A stretch of DNA of 36,666 nt from Proteiniphilum sp. (GTDB taxonomy: Bacteria; Bacteroidota; Bacteroidia; Bacteroidales; Dysgonomonadaceae): positions 1-36,666 of the forward strand of contig JAIRSV010000152.1 in NCBI GenBank assembly GCA_031255275.1, written 5' to 3'. The notes beneath the pieces were generated by a model, which saw nothing but the letters and a program-made list of their open reading frames with translations, did not search any database and was not told the DNA's origin. The first letter of the stretch is position 1. Each line of letters begins with the position of its first letter. Both the position numbers and the translations under genes were made by a program. This document shows, one piece after another, positions 1-7,669 of the stretch.

Positions 1-932
1 GGATAGGGCGTATACTTTGCAAATTTCACCAGGTCGGAAACGGACAGGATCTGCTTCAGGTTTTCGTACACCGAGTCTGCATCCGTCGTTTTCCGTATCT
101 CGCTCAGGATTTCTCCCGACGTCATTTCCATTGCATTGATCCCTTCCCGTTCATGGATGTAGACGCGAAGGATGTCTGTCAGCTTGCTGTAAAACTCTTT
201 CTCCCGTCCCTGCTGCCATATTTTCCCGGCTTTGAGCCTGTCCAGTTCGCTGAGCGCCCGCACGTGCGCCGGCTGTACCTGCGGAGGCTTGAAGAAGTAG
301 CCTTTCTTCTTTTTATTCAATAAGAGGTAGATGATAATCCCCGTCAGGGCCAGTATCAGCGCGAGTCCCAGCACAATCCAGAGGATCCGGAGCCAGTCCG
401 TCCAGACAAAGGGGGCTTTCCGTACGGGTTTTATATCGTTGAGTTGCAGCTGTCCGAAGTCGATGGAATCGGTTTCGTGTCTGTTGATCCTTTCCAGATA
501 GGTCAGGGTGGAATCGGTGAGTTCCGGTGACGTGACTTTCAAGCCGAAGGAGTTGGAGTAGATGGTATCGGTGCCGTCGAAGACCGGGATATGGGGTATG
601 TGGTACAGGGTGGAATCGAACGACGTGACTACGTATTTGAAGTTGAGTGTCATCACGCTGTTTTCGACGGTGGTGTCGGGAGTCAGCATGGTTATCACTT
701 CGATACCCGGAATCATCTCCTTTTCGTATATCGGAAATTGGATGGTCTTATCTTTCGGGGTAATTACTTTCAGGTTGACCAGTGCCTGTTCGCCGATCAG
801 TATTTCGGGGGGCTGTACCGTGGCTTGCGCCGTGGCCTTCTGCGCGGCAAGGGGGAGGGCGACGGCTATAAGGCACAGCATCGTGACGGCTGCCCTGCGG
901 ATCAGGCGGATATGTTGTTTTTTCCGTTTCAA
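1..932 (-). CDS. Membrane-anchored protein of the MoxR/DUF58 (aerotolerance-type) cluster, 3' end cut by window
   Basis: The frame opens two bases after the DUF58 stop codon with TTG (932-930) and runs 310 codons to the window edge, so the C-terminus is missing. The N-terminus is basic (KRKK) followed by a hydrophobic stretch ending LPLAAQ, which fits a signal peptide. An ATG at 881-879 would start inside that signal, so I prefer TTG. After about 150 residues of beta-rich extracytoplasmic domain there is one membrane helix (residues about 180-206, WLRILWIVLGLALILAL), then KKKK and a helical cytoplasmic part. This layout matches the protein usually found between DUF58 and BatA in Bacteroidota aerotolerance clusters (BatD/DUF4381-like). 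Its molecular role is not known to me. Tight spacing implies co-transcription with the two upstream genes. Confidence 0.8.
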   Translation of the reverse strand, partial: MKRKKQHIRLIRRAAVTMLCLIAVALPLAAQKATAQATVQPPEILIGEQALVNLKVITPKDKTIQFPIYEKEMIPGIEVITMLTPDTTVENSVMTLNFKYVVTSFDSTLYHIPHIPVFDGTDTIYSNSFGLKVTSPELTDSTLTYLERINRHETDSIDFGQLQLNDIKPVRKAPFVWTDWLRILWIVLGLALILALTGIIIYLLLNKKKKGYFFKPPQVQPAHVRALSELDRLKAGKIWQQGREKEFYSKLTDILRVYIHEREGINAMEMTSGEILSEIRKTTDADSVYENLKQILSVSDLVKFAKYTPY

Positions 933-933
933 G

Positions 934-1803
934 TTACTTTCTCTGTTTAAATAGTTGCAGTAAGGACTTTACGTAATCGCTTCCGGTGGATACCGACACG
1001 CCGTCCACTCCGCTCTGGCGGAAAGCGCCGGTCATCGAGAGCTGCATGCTGTTCCACCAGGTGCGGTAGCGATCTCTTACTTTCCCGGAGGATGTATTGA
1101 TCCAGCGTTCTTCTCCCGTTTCCGGGTCCTTTACCTTCATTAACCCGACCGGCTGAAGTTCCGTGCTCAGTCTGTCGTATACCTGGATGGCCGCCACGTC
1201 GTGCTTTCTGGCGGCTATCCGGAGCGCTTGCCCGTAATCGCCGGCGTCGATGAAGTCTGATATGAGGAAGGCGGTGCATCGCTTTTTGATGGCGCCGGTC
1301 ATGTAGCGGAGGGTTACGCTCAGGTCTGTCCTGTTGCCTTCGGGCCGGAAGTGCAGGATCTCGCGGATAATATAGAGGATGTGTTTTCGTCCTTTTTTCG
1401 GGGGGATGAACTTCTCTACGTTATCGGTGAAGAAGATTACGCCGATCTTGTCGTTGTTCTGGATGGCCGAGAATGCCAGCGTGGCGGCTATTTCCGCTAC
1501 CATATCGCGTTTCAGTATCGTTTGCGAACCGAAGCCGAGACTCCCGGAGACGTCGATCAGCAGCATGACGGTGAGTTCACGTTCTTCTTCGAATATTTTG
1601 ACATAGGGGCGGTTGTATCGTGCCGTTACGTTCCAGTCTATATCGCGCATGTCGTCTCCGTACTGGTATTCGCGGACTTCGGAGAAGGCCATGCCGCGTC
1701 CTTTGAAGGCGGAGTGGTATTCTCCCGCAAAAATGTTTCGCGACAGGCCTCGCGCCTTGATCTCGATGTGTCGTACTTTTTTAAGCAGTTCGGCTGTTTC
1801 CAT
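934..1803 (-). CDS. DUF58 family protein (von Willebrand A-like)
   Basis: This 289-residue protein carries the DUF58 signature near residues 45-75 (YQYGDDMRDIDWNVTARY) followed by a von Willebrand A-like core with the metal-site motif DVSGS near residue 86. DUF58 proteins are almost always encoded beside a MoxR ATPase and are thought to act with it in assembling or maturing envelope or metal-dependent complexes; in Bacteroides the cluster is linked to aerotolerance. It starts 27 bases after the moxR stop and ends two bases before the next start, so the three genes look like one transcript. No signal peptide is visible, so it is probably cytoplasmic. The family assignment is secure, the function is inferred. 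Confidence 0.93.
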   Translation of the reverse strand: METAELLKKVRHIEIKARGLSRNIFAGEYHSAFKGRGMAFSEVREYQYGDDMRDIDWNVTARYNRPYVKIFEEERELTVMLLIDVSGSLGFGSQTILKRDMVAEIAATLAFSAIQNNDKIGVIFFTDNVEKFIPPKKGRKHILYIIREILHFRPEGNRTDLSVTLRYMTGAIKKRCTAFLISDFIDAGDYGQALRIAARKHDVAAIQVYDRLSTELQPVGLMKVKDPETGEERWINTSSGKVRDRYRTWWNSMQLSMTGAFRQSGVDGVSVSTGSDYVKSLLQLFKQRK

Positions 1804-1830
1804 GTTATACGCTGCCCTTTATCTTCGCTG

Positions 1831-2826
1831 TTAGGGCACTTCTACCCGGTTCAGTATTTCGCTGACGATCTCTTCGGCGGTCATGTTGTTGGCTTCCGCT
1901 TCGTAGGTGAGTCCGATGCGGTGGCGGAGTACGTCGTGACATACGGCGCGGATGTCTTCGGGGATTACGTAGCCGCGGCGCTTGATGAAGGCGAACGCGC
2001 GGGCGGCCAGCGCCAGGTTGATGGAGGCGCGGGGTGAGGCGCCGAATCCGATCATATCTTTCAGGTTTGCCATGCCGAAGCGGTCGGGGAAACGTGAGGC
2101 AAAGACGATGTCGACGATGTATTTGCTGATCTTTTCGTCAATGTATACGTCCCGCACGATCTTTCGCGCTTCCAGGATGGCTTGCGTGGAGATGACGGCT
2201 TTGCCGGCGGAGACCGGCTCGAATATGTTTTGCCGGATGATCTGTTTCTCTTCCTCCTGAGACGGGTAGGTGATGATGACCTTCAGCATGAAGCGGTCTA
2301 CCTGTGCTTCCGGCAGCGGATAGGTTCCCTCCTGTTCGATGGGGTTTTGTGTTGCCATTACGAGGAAGGGTTCCGGCAGTTGACAGGTCTGCTCGCCGAT
2401 GGTGACCTGGCGTTCCTGCATGGCTTCGAGCAGGGCGCTCTGCACTTTGGCGGGGGCGCGGTTTATTTCGTCGGCCAGGACGAAGTGGGCGAAGACGGGG
2501 CCGCGCTTCACCTGGAATTCTTCTTTGCGCTGGCTGTAGATCATGGTGCCGATGACGTCGGCGGGCAGGAGGTCGGGGGTGAACTGGATGCGACTGTAAT
2601 CGGCATCGATCAGTTGAGCCAGGGTTTTTATGGCCAGGGTTTTTGCCAGTCCGGGGACTCCTTCCAGGAGGATGTGCCCGTCCGACAGCAGTCCGATCAG
2701 CAGCGACTCTATCAGGTGTTTCTGTCCCACGATCACGCGGTTCATGCCCGCAACGAGTATCCGGACGAAATCGCTGTTTTGCTCTATTCTCTCATTCAGC
2801 TCCTTAATATCGACTAATTGGCTCAT
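1831..2826 (-). CDS. MoxR family AAA+ ATPase
   Basis: This 331-residue AAA+ ATPase has the MoxR form of the Walker A motif (GVPGLAKT, residues 56-63), a Walker B ending LADE near 117-120 followed by INRAP, and the sensor region ATQNPIEQEGTYPLPEAQ at 158-175. The C-terminal lid contains GASPRAS. MoxR ATPases are chaperone-like and work with von Willebrand A proteins such as the DUF58 product encoded just downstream. The gene is the first of the minus-strand cluster, with a TAATTTTG box 40 bases upstream of its ATG. Length and motifs are typical, with nothing missing. Confidence 0.95.
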   Translation of the reverse strand: MSQLVDIKELNERIEQNSDFVRILVAGMNRVIVGQKHLIESLLIGLLSDGHILLEGVPGLAKTLAIKTLAQLIDADYSRIQFTPDLLPADVIGTMIYSQRKEEFQVKRGPVFAHFVLADEINRAPAKVQSALLEAMQERQVTIGEQTCQLPEPFLVMATQNPIEQEGTYPLPEAQVDRFMLKVIITYPSQEEEKQIIRQNIFEPVSAGKAVISTQAILEARKIVRDVYIDEKISKYIVDIVFASRFPDRFGMANLKDMIGFGASPRASINLALAARAFAFIKRRGYVIPEDIRAVCHDVLRHRIGLTYEAEANNMTAEEIVSEILNRVEVP

Positions 2827-2866
2827 ATTTTTTTGATTATTGTTGTATGGATTTTTTTTCGATATG

Positions 2867-2874
2867 CAAAATTA
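2867..2874 (-). promoter_or_regulatory. -7 box upstream of moxR
   Basis: Read on the minus strand this is TAATTTTG, a full match to the Bacteroidota -7 consensus TAnnTTTG. The expected transcript start is near 2860, about 34 bases before the moxR ATG. I see no good TTTG at the -33 distance, so the call rests on one box. Confidence 0.5.
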
Positions 2875-2907
2875 AAAATGTTAAGAAGGTTTCTTGCGGT
2901 TTGGGGG

Positions 2908-3621
2908 TTAAAAATGTTTAAGCTCGTGTGATAATTCCATTCCGAAGCGGTGAACGAAGGCTTGTTTCATCCGGACGGATACTTTTTCGAAGCCGGGGTC
3001 GACGCCGCCCAGTTCCCTTTGCATGGAGGTCACTCCGCGGTCGGTGAATCCGCAGGGGTTGATGTGGTTGAAGTAGGCGAGGTCGGTATTGACGTTGAGC
3101 GCCAGCCCGTGCATCGTGACATGGCGGCTTGCACGCACGCCGATGGCGCAGATCTTTCGCGCCCGGGCCGGATTGCCGGCGTCAAGCCACACGCCCATCG
3201 CTTTTGCATCCTTTTCGCCCCTGATCCCGCAGGATTCCAGCGTCTCTATCACTACGTCTTCGAGTGCGGAGATGTAGCTTTTTATTCCCATCCCGAACGT
3301 TTCGAGGTCGATGACCGGGTATGCGACCAGTTGCCCGGGTCCGTGGTAGGTGATGTCTCCTCCGCGGTCGGTGGCGTGCAGGTCGATGTGCCTGTCGCGG
3401 CAGAGGTGCTCGGCGATGAGCAGGTTGTGCCTGTCGCCGTGCTTGCCGAGGGTGTAGACGTGTTCGTGTTCGCAGAAAAGAAGGTGTTGTTCCGGGGGCT
3501 TTTTCCCGCAAGTGGCGGCTTTCCCGCTGAGCAGTGTCCCGAAGAGTTTTTCCTGGTACTCCCAGGCTTCTTTGTAACGGATGCGCCCGAGGTTTTCAAA
3601 AGTCACGTTTACCTTCATCAT
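2908..3621 (-). CDS. lipB: Octanoyl-[acyl-carrier-protein]:protein N-octanoyltransferase LipB
   Basis: LipB moves octanoate from acyl-carrier protein to lipoyl domains, the first step of lipoate synthesis; LipA encoded just upstream then inserts the sulfurs. The 237-residue product shows the family signature RGGDITYHGPGQLVAYP (residues 86-102), the catalytic lysine region RARKICAIGVRASRHVTMHG (K156) and the catalytic cysteine in NPCG (C190). The reading frame overlaps the lipA 3' end by 26 bases, so the genes are probably translationally coupled. Two adjacent ATG codons (3621 and 3618) are possible starts, and the choice changes only one residue. Confidence 0.96.
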   Translation of the reverse strand: MMKVNVTFENLGRIRYKEAWEYQEKLFGTLLSGKAATCGKKPPEQHLLFCEHEHVYTLGKHGDRHNLLIAEHLCRDRHIDLHATDRGGDITYHGPGQLVAYPVIDLETFGMGIKSYISALEDVVIETLESCGIRGEKDAKAMGVWLDAGNPARARKICAIGVRASRHVTMHGLALNVNTDLAYFNHINPCGFTDRGVTSMQRELGGVDPGFEKVSVRMKQAFVHRFGMELSHELKHF

Positions 3622-4498
3622 TCACGCCGGTGCGTTCAACATGCCGCTCCGCACGGTAGGACGAACGTACCAGCGGGGCGCTTTCCACAAATGCAAATCC
3701 TTTTTCAAGGGCTGCGGCTGCGTATTTCCGGAACTGTCCGGGCGACACGTACTCTTTCACCGCGAGGTGTTTCCGGGTCGGCTGCAGGTACTGGCCTATG
3801 GTGAGTATCCGGCATCCGGCGTCGATCAGGTCGTCCATCGTTTGCAGCACCTCTTCTTCCGTCTCGCCCAGGCCGACCATTATGCCCGATTTGGGCTTTG
3901 CTCTGCCGCTTCCGGCGACGGTTTCTATCGTTTTGAGGCTGATGTCGTACCTGGCGCGGCTGCGTACTTCCGGCGTCAGGCGTCTTACGGTTTCCAGGTT
4001 GTGCGATATGATTTCGGGAGCGGCATCCGTCACTTTGCCGATCAGTGTGGCCTCTCCGTTGAAGTCGGGGATCAGCGCTTCAACCGTCACTCCGGGATTT
4101 CTCTGCCGGATCTGCCTGATTGCGGTTGCCCAGAATCCGGCGCCGAGATCGGGCAGGTCGTCGCGGTCGACACTGGTAATCACGCAGTGTTTCAGGTGCA
4201 TCTTCGCGATGCTTTCGGCCAGGCGTTCCGGTTCGTCGGGATCCGTCACTCCCCGCGGGTTGCCTGTCTGTACGGCGCAGAACTTGCATGCGCGCGTGCA
4301 GATGTTGCCCAGGATCATAAAGGAGGCGGTTCCCCGGCCCCAACATTCTGCGAGGTTGGGGCATTTTCCGCTTGTGCAGATTGTATGAAGTCCTTTCCCT
4401 GCGATGATTTCCCGCACGTCCAGGTATTGCTTCCCGCGGGGGAGCGATGTTTTGAGCCAGTCGGGTTTTCTTGCCGTCGGTCCGGGTTTATTTTCCAT
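3596..4498 (-). CDS. lipA: Lipoyl synthase LipA (radical SAM)
   Basis: LipA uses radical SAM chemistry to insert two sulfur atoms into protein-bound octanoate. From the ATG at 4498 the protein has 300 residues, normal for the family. It has the auxiliary cluster cysteines C41, C46 and C52 (CTSGKCPNLAEC) and the radical SAM triad C67, C71, C74 (CTRACKFC). The frame stays open upstream to an ATG at 4564, but that codon lies against a TACATTTG promoter box at 4562-4569 whose transcript would begin near 4555, so 4498 is the credible start. The 3' end overlaps lipB. The pair forms a lipoate operon read away from the repeat-rich spacer. Confidence 0.96.
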   Translation of the reverse strand: MENKPGPTARKPDWLKTSLPRGKQYLDVREIIAGKGLHTICTSGKCPNLAECWGRGTASFMILGNICTRACKFCAVQTGNPRGVTDPDEPERLAESIAKMHLKHCVITSVDRDDLPDLGAGFWATAIRQIRQRNPGVTVEALIPDFNGEATLIGKVTDAAPEIISHNLETVRRLTPEVRSRARYDISLKTIETVAGSGRAKPKSGIMVGLGETEEEVLQTMDDLIDAGCRILTIGQYLQPTRKHLAVKEYVSPGQFRKYAAAALEKGFAFVESAPLVRSSYRAERHVERTGVNDEGKRDF

Positions 4499-4561
4499 AT
4501 ACCTTATATTATTGTTTCTTTTGCGGCATCCGGCGGATTTTTCGGGATGTTGCGCGGGGGA

Positions 4562-4592
4562 CAAATGTACGACTTTATCCGGAAATAATCAA
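4562..4592 (-). promoter_or_regulatory. lipA-lipB promoter
   Basis: On the minus strand a TTG (4592-4590) is followed after 20 bases by TACATTTG (4569-4562), matching the Bacteroidota -33/-7 pattern. The transcript would start near 4555 and leave a leader of about 57 bases before the lipA ATG. It sits at the edge of the longest non-coding stretch in the left part of the window. Confidence 0.65.
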
Positions 4593-4652
4593 CGGGGGTG
4601 ATGTACCCGTGGGAGGTGGGGTGGTGAAGGGGCGGCAATGAGGGGGGTAATG

Positions 4653-4723
4653 CTGTGTAAATTGAGTGAAAACGGTAGATTGACCTATTTTTACTGCATT
4701 TTGGGACGATTGTTGCATCCGGT
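4653..4723. repeat. Direct repeat copy 1 (about 71 bp)
   Basis: This segment begins CTGTGTAAATTGAGTGAAA and ends GGGACGATTGTTGCATCCGG. A second copy lies at 4770-4839 in the same orientation with a few substitutions and one-base indels. The last 26 or so bases are identical in the two copies, and similarity extends a few bases left of the stated edge. Neither copy lies in a supported gene. Confidence 0.85.
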
Positions 4724-4769
4724 CTGACAAAAATTACAGGTCGGCTCCGGCAAGGTGGGGGTAGAATGG

Positions 4770-4839
4770 CTGTGTAAATCGAGTGAAACGGATGATTGAC
4801 CCATTTTTTCTGTCTTTTGGGACGATTGTTGCATCCGGT
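4770..4839. repeat. Direct repeat copy 2 (about 70 bp)
   Basis: This is the partner of the copy at 4653-4723, offset by about 117 bases. The 46-base segment between the two copies is not repeated. No terminal inverted repeats or target duplications are visible that would make these ends of an insertion sequence. Confidence 0.85.
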
Positions 4840-5264
4840 TCGGGAGTATACTGCGATCCTTACGATTCATTTTATTTATATGAATGTAAGAGTGACTCCG
4901 GTGAAACTTGCCGTAAGACATATCCTGTTTCTTTATCCGTTCATCCTTTTTGCGGGCATGGACGGACGGATACGGTCAGTGCGGATTTGTCCGTCTCCAG
5001 GGGTATCGGAGGTCAGCTGGGCGAAAAGCGGTATGAACGGGGTGATTATCCGGTTCCGTTTCACAGGTTTCAGCTTTCCGGGCGCTTTGCCGGCTTCGTT
5101 GCGTGTGTGCCGCGTACGGGCGATTTCAGTGTGTTTCGCGGGGCCTGTGACGGTGACCGGAGTAAGATTTTCGGGCATGGCGGAATGTTTTGAGAGTGTG
5201 TAATGTTTTGAGAATGAACTTTGTATATGAACTGTTTATAGTGTCGGATCAGCTTTTAGGGCAG
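4840..5264. other. Non-coding stretch, no supported gene
   Basis: Two overlapping plus-strand frames are open here (4783-5193 and 4796-5203). The second has an internal ATG at 4880 followed by a hydrophobic, signal-like run (HILFLYPFILFAG), but the rest has no recognisable domain, no promoter box stands before it, and neither frame reads like a protein of this genome. It could be a decayed gene. I found no RNA gene or convincing regulatory site. Confidence 0.4.
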
Positions 5265-5461
5265 TTACCGGAAAATTTCCGGTAATTACTTTGAACTTTC
5301 CGGTAATTACTTTAAAGTTTCCGGTAATTACTTTGACGTTTCAGCCGGTGACTTGAGGCTCCGGGTAATTACTTTAAAGTCTCCGGTAATTACTTTAAAT
5401 CTTCCGGTAATTACTTTGAACTTCCCGGTAACTGCTTTGAACTTCCCGGTAACTACCGGAA
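5265..5461. repeat. 21-bp tandem array, about nine units, with inverted end units
   Basis: The unit is close to CCGGTAATTACTTTGAACTT. CCGG cores begin at 5279, 5300, 5321, 5345 (degenerate), 5361, 5383, 5404, 5425 and 5446. Most units contain the palindrome GTAATTAC. The array opens with an inverted pair, TTACCGGAAA (5265-5274) facing TTTCCGGTAA (5276-5285), and closes with CCGGTA (5446-5451) facing TACCGG (5454-5459). Units abut without spacers, so it is not a CRISPR. It lies between lipA and the hflX 3' end, both read on the minus strand. Confidence 0.92.
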
Positions 5462-5825
5462 TTCGCCGTAAGGGTACGTGTATTATTTTTATTCGCGAGC
5501 AGATTTTTCTTCTTTTTACCTTCCGGTCTAAAGTTTTTTTGCCTGGCCGGGAGGGGGGCTTTTTCCGAAAAAAACAGTGTGTGTTATAAAAATGATTAAC
5601 AGATGTGTTGCCGGCCGGGGTTGCCGAATCGGGGGGTCTTTTTATTATTTTTTCAGTCATATCACGGAGATGATGGGGTGTGTTTTAACACTTGCGGCAA
5701 GTTGCACGATATGTTTTTCGTGTAAGGGGGATGTTGTGTATTTTTTTAACGGGGAGATTATTATTCCGGACTGTCATGCGAGGCCGGATACGCGGTATGG
5801 AAAAAGGGGCATCGACGGACGGTGC
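5462..5825. other. Non-coding stretch, no supported gene
   Basis: This segment is rich in T and G runs. Short open frames on the plus strand (for example 5577-5840 and 5692-5904) show no domain, no promoter box and no convincing start. I see no tRNA, no clear terminator apart from the hairpin at its right edge, and no repeat matching elsewhere in the window. Confidence 0.4.
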
Positions 5826-5851
5826 GGACGCGGCGGGTGAATCACGCGTCC
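5826..5851 (-). terminator. Hairpin directly after hflX
   Basis: GGACGCG (5826-5832) and CGCGTCC (5845-5851) are perfect inverted arms abutting the hflX stop codon, with a GTGA/TCAC pair as an alternative inner stem. A T-rich tract follows only after a further 20-odd bases on the minus strand. A transcription end or 3' stability element is likely but not certain. Confidence 0.45.
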
Positions 5852-7075
5852 TTATTCTCCGTCGTAAAGCTGGTACAGGAAATCGTTGTAGGGGAAGCGG
5901 CTGACGTGAATCTCCTTCACCCGGTCATAAATAATCTGCTTCAGGCTGTCGATGTTGACCTTCTCGCGTGCGGAGATAAAGAGACAGTTTTCGTTCATCC
6001 GGCTCATCCAGGTCTGCCGAAGCTCGTCGAGCGAATAATTTTCCCGTCTTTTCGGCGTGAGGTCGTCCTCTTCCCTGGCTACGTGCGAGAAGGCATCTAT
6101 CTTGTTGAATACTGTTATTACCGGTTTCTCTCTTCCGTCAATTTCGCACAGTGTCTTCTCCACGACGGCTATCTGTTCTTCGAAGGCGGGATGCGAAACG
6201 TCTGCCACGTGTACCAGGACGTCGGCTTCCCGCACCTCGTCGAGGGTGGATTTGAACGATTCTATCAGGTGTGCCGGCAGCTTGCGGATGAAGCCTACCG
6301 TATCGGTCAGCAGAAACGGCAGGTTTTCTACCGTCACCTTGCGTACCGTCGTGTCGAGTGTGGCAAAGAGTCTGTTTTCGGCAAAGACCTCGCTTTTGCT
6401 GAGCAGCGTCATCAGCGTTGACTTCCCCACGTTGGTATACCCTACCAGTGCTACGCGTACCAGCTTTCCCCGGTTCTTCCGCTGCACGGACTTCTGCCGG
6501 TCAATCTCTTTGAGCTCCTGCTTCAGGCGCGAAATCCTGTCGAGGATCATGCGCCGGTCAGACTCCAGCTGCGTTTCTCCCGGACCGCGCATCACGGTTC
6601 CCCCGCCGCCCCGCTGCCGCTCCAGATGACTCCACATCCGGGTCAGCCGCGGCAGCAGGTACTGATACTGTGCCAGTTCTACCTGCGCCCTGGCGTGTGC
6701 CGTCTGCGCGCGCATGGCAAATATGTCGAGGATGAGGCTGGTGCGATCCATGATGCGGACTTTGAGCGTCTTCTCGATGTTGCGAAGCTGGCGGGCGGAA
6801 AGTTCATCGTCAAAAATAACCGTACACGCACCTTCCGCCTCTCCGTTCACAAAGAGTGCTATCTCCTCAAGCTTTCCCTTGCCCACAAAGGTGGCCGTGC
6901 CGGGCGCCTCCATCCGCTGCACGAAGCGCTTCACCGGCACAAGCCCTGCCGTTTCGGCCAGGAATGAGAGTTCATCAAGATACTCACTCACCTTCTCCGC
7001 GCTCTGGCCGGGCGTGATAAGCCCCACCAGCACAGCGCTTCCGCAACCCGTTTCGCCTGTAATAAAATCTCTCAT
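5852..7075 (-). CDS. hflX: GTPase HflX
   Basis: HflX is a ribosome-associated GTPase that splits stalled or hibernating 70S ribosomes under stress. The 407-residue protein has the N-terminal HflX domain with the glycine-rich linker RGGGGTVMRGPGETQLESDR (residues 155-174), then the G domain: G1 GYTNVGKST (212-220), G3 DTVGF (258-262) and G4 NKID near 317. It begins 11 bases after the stop of the small barrel gene and is probably the last gene of a mnmA-barrel-hflX transcript. Length and motifs are complete. Confidence 0.95.
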   Translation of the reverse strand: MRDFITGETGCGSAVLVGLITPGQSAEKVSEYLDELSFLAETAGLVPVKRFVQRMEAPGTATFVGKGKLEEIALFVNGEAEGACTVIFDDELSARQLRNIEKTLKVRIMDRTSLILDIFAMRAQTAHARAQVELAQYQYLLPRLTRMWSHLERQRGGGGTVMRGPGETQLESDRRMILDRISRLKQELKEIDRQKSVQRKNRGKLVRVALVGYTNVGKSTLMTLLSKSEVFAENRLFATLDTTVRKVTVENLPFLLTDTVGFIRKLPAHLIESFKSTLDEVREADVLVHVADVSHPAFEEQIAVVEKTLCEIDGREKPVITVFNKIDAFSHVAREEDDLTPKRRENYSLDELRQTWMSRMNENCLFISAREKVNIDSLKQIIYDRVKEIHVSRFPYNDFLYQLYDGE

Positions 7076-7086
7076 AACCTGTTTTT

Positions 7087-7587
7087 TCAGAACCAGAAGC
7101 CCAGCCCTGCCGTAAAGATTACCTGCGGGTGACCGGGGATAATTTGATACTTCAATTCAAAATTGGCGCATACCTTATAGGCTATATCATGCTGCAGGCC
7201 GACGCCGAGGTTAATCCCCAGGCGATGCTTCCTCCAGCCCTCCACCAGCGTATCGCCTCTCTTTGCGTCATACCGCTTCCACAGAGAGTAGTGAAGTCCT
7301 GCCACCGGGTAGAGCGACGCGGCAATGGATATCGGGAAGATGTAATGCGCATCCGCATCCGTAATCCACATGGCATCCCCCTTCCGTTCGGGAAAATGCG
7401 TCACCGACGGTGAAAACCGCAGATTGTTCGTGTAATAGTAATGAGCGTGCAACCCTCCGCCGAGACTGTTGACCTCTCCGCCGAATGCGGCGTGAATACC
7501 TGCTCCCACTGTTCCCTCAAACTGCGCGTGCGCTTCAGGAACCAACAGCAGTGAAAAAAAGAATCCTAAAGTAAATACTCGTCTCAT
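7087..7587 (-). CDS. Small outer-membrane beta-barrel protein, function unknown
   Basis: This 166-residue protein has a signal peptide (MRRVFTLGFFFSLLLVPEAHA followed by Q) and then alternating polar and aromatic beta strands, ending GLGFWF with a C-terminal phenylalanine as outer-membrane barrels do. The size fits an eight-strand barrel of the OmpW/OmpX or OMP_b-brl type. I cannot assign a ligand or function. It lies between mnmA and hflX on the same strand, 82 bases after mnmA and 11 before hflX, so it is probably co-transcribed with hflX. No separate TAnnTTTG box is visible in the gap upstream. Confidence 0.8.
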   Translation of the reverse strand: MRRVFTLGFFFSLLLVPEAHAQFEGTVGAGIHAAFGGEVNSLGGGLHAHYYYTNNLRFSPSVTHFPERKGDAMWITDADAHYIFPISIAASLYPVAGLHYSLWKRYDAKRGDTLVEGWRKHRLGINLGVGLQHDIAYKVCANFELKYQIIPGHPQVIFTAGLGFWF

Positions 7588-7643
7588 AAAAAATTATCAA
7601 TAAACAGTTATCATCCCATATTCATGTATTACATCCTTCACAT

Positions 7644-7669
7644 CGGCCGCCGGCCGGCGCCGCGCCGGG
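7644..7669. other. 26-base block of only G and C after the mnmA stop
   Basis: All 26 bases between the mnmA stop codon and position 7643 are G or C, and the block is full of self-complementary pieces such as CCGGCCGG. One clear hairpin is CCGGC (7654-7658) with GCCGG (7664-7668). There is no U-run on either side, so a classic terminator is not shown. Confidence 0.4.

Noticed and set aside
4653..4839. Insertion-sequence remnant bounded by the direct repeats
   Set aside because: The 46 bases between the copies encode nothing and there are no inverted ends or transposase pieces.
4783..5203. Overlapping plus-strand frames of 136 and 135 residues in the left spacer
   Set aside because: Neither has a domain, and both begin inside the 71-bp repeat copy. 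The signal-like run after 4880 is not followed by a credible mature protein, and no promoter box precedes it. A decayed gene cannot be excluded.
5265..5461. CRISPR array
   Set aside because: The units abut directly with no unique spacers, the period is only 21 bp, and there are no cas genes in the window. The same holds for 26452-26566.
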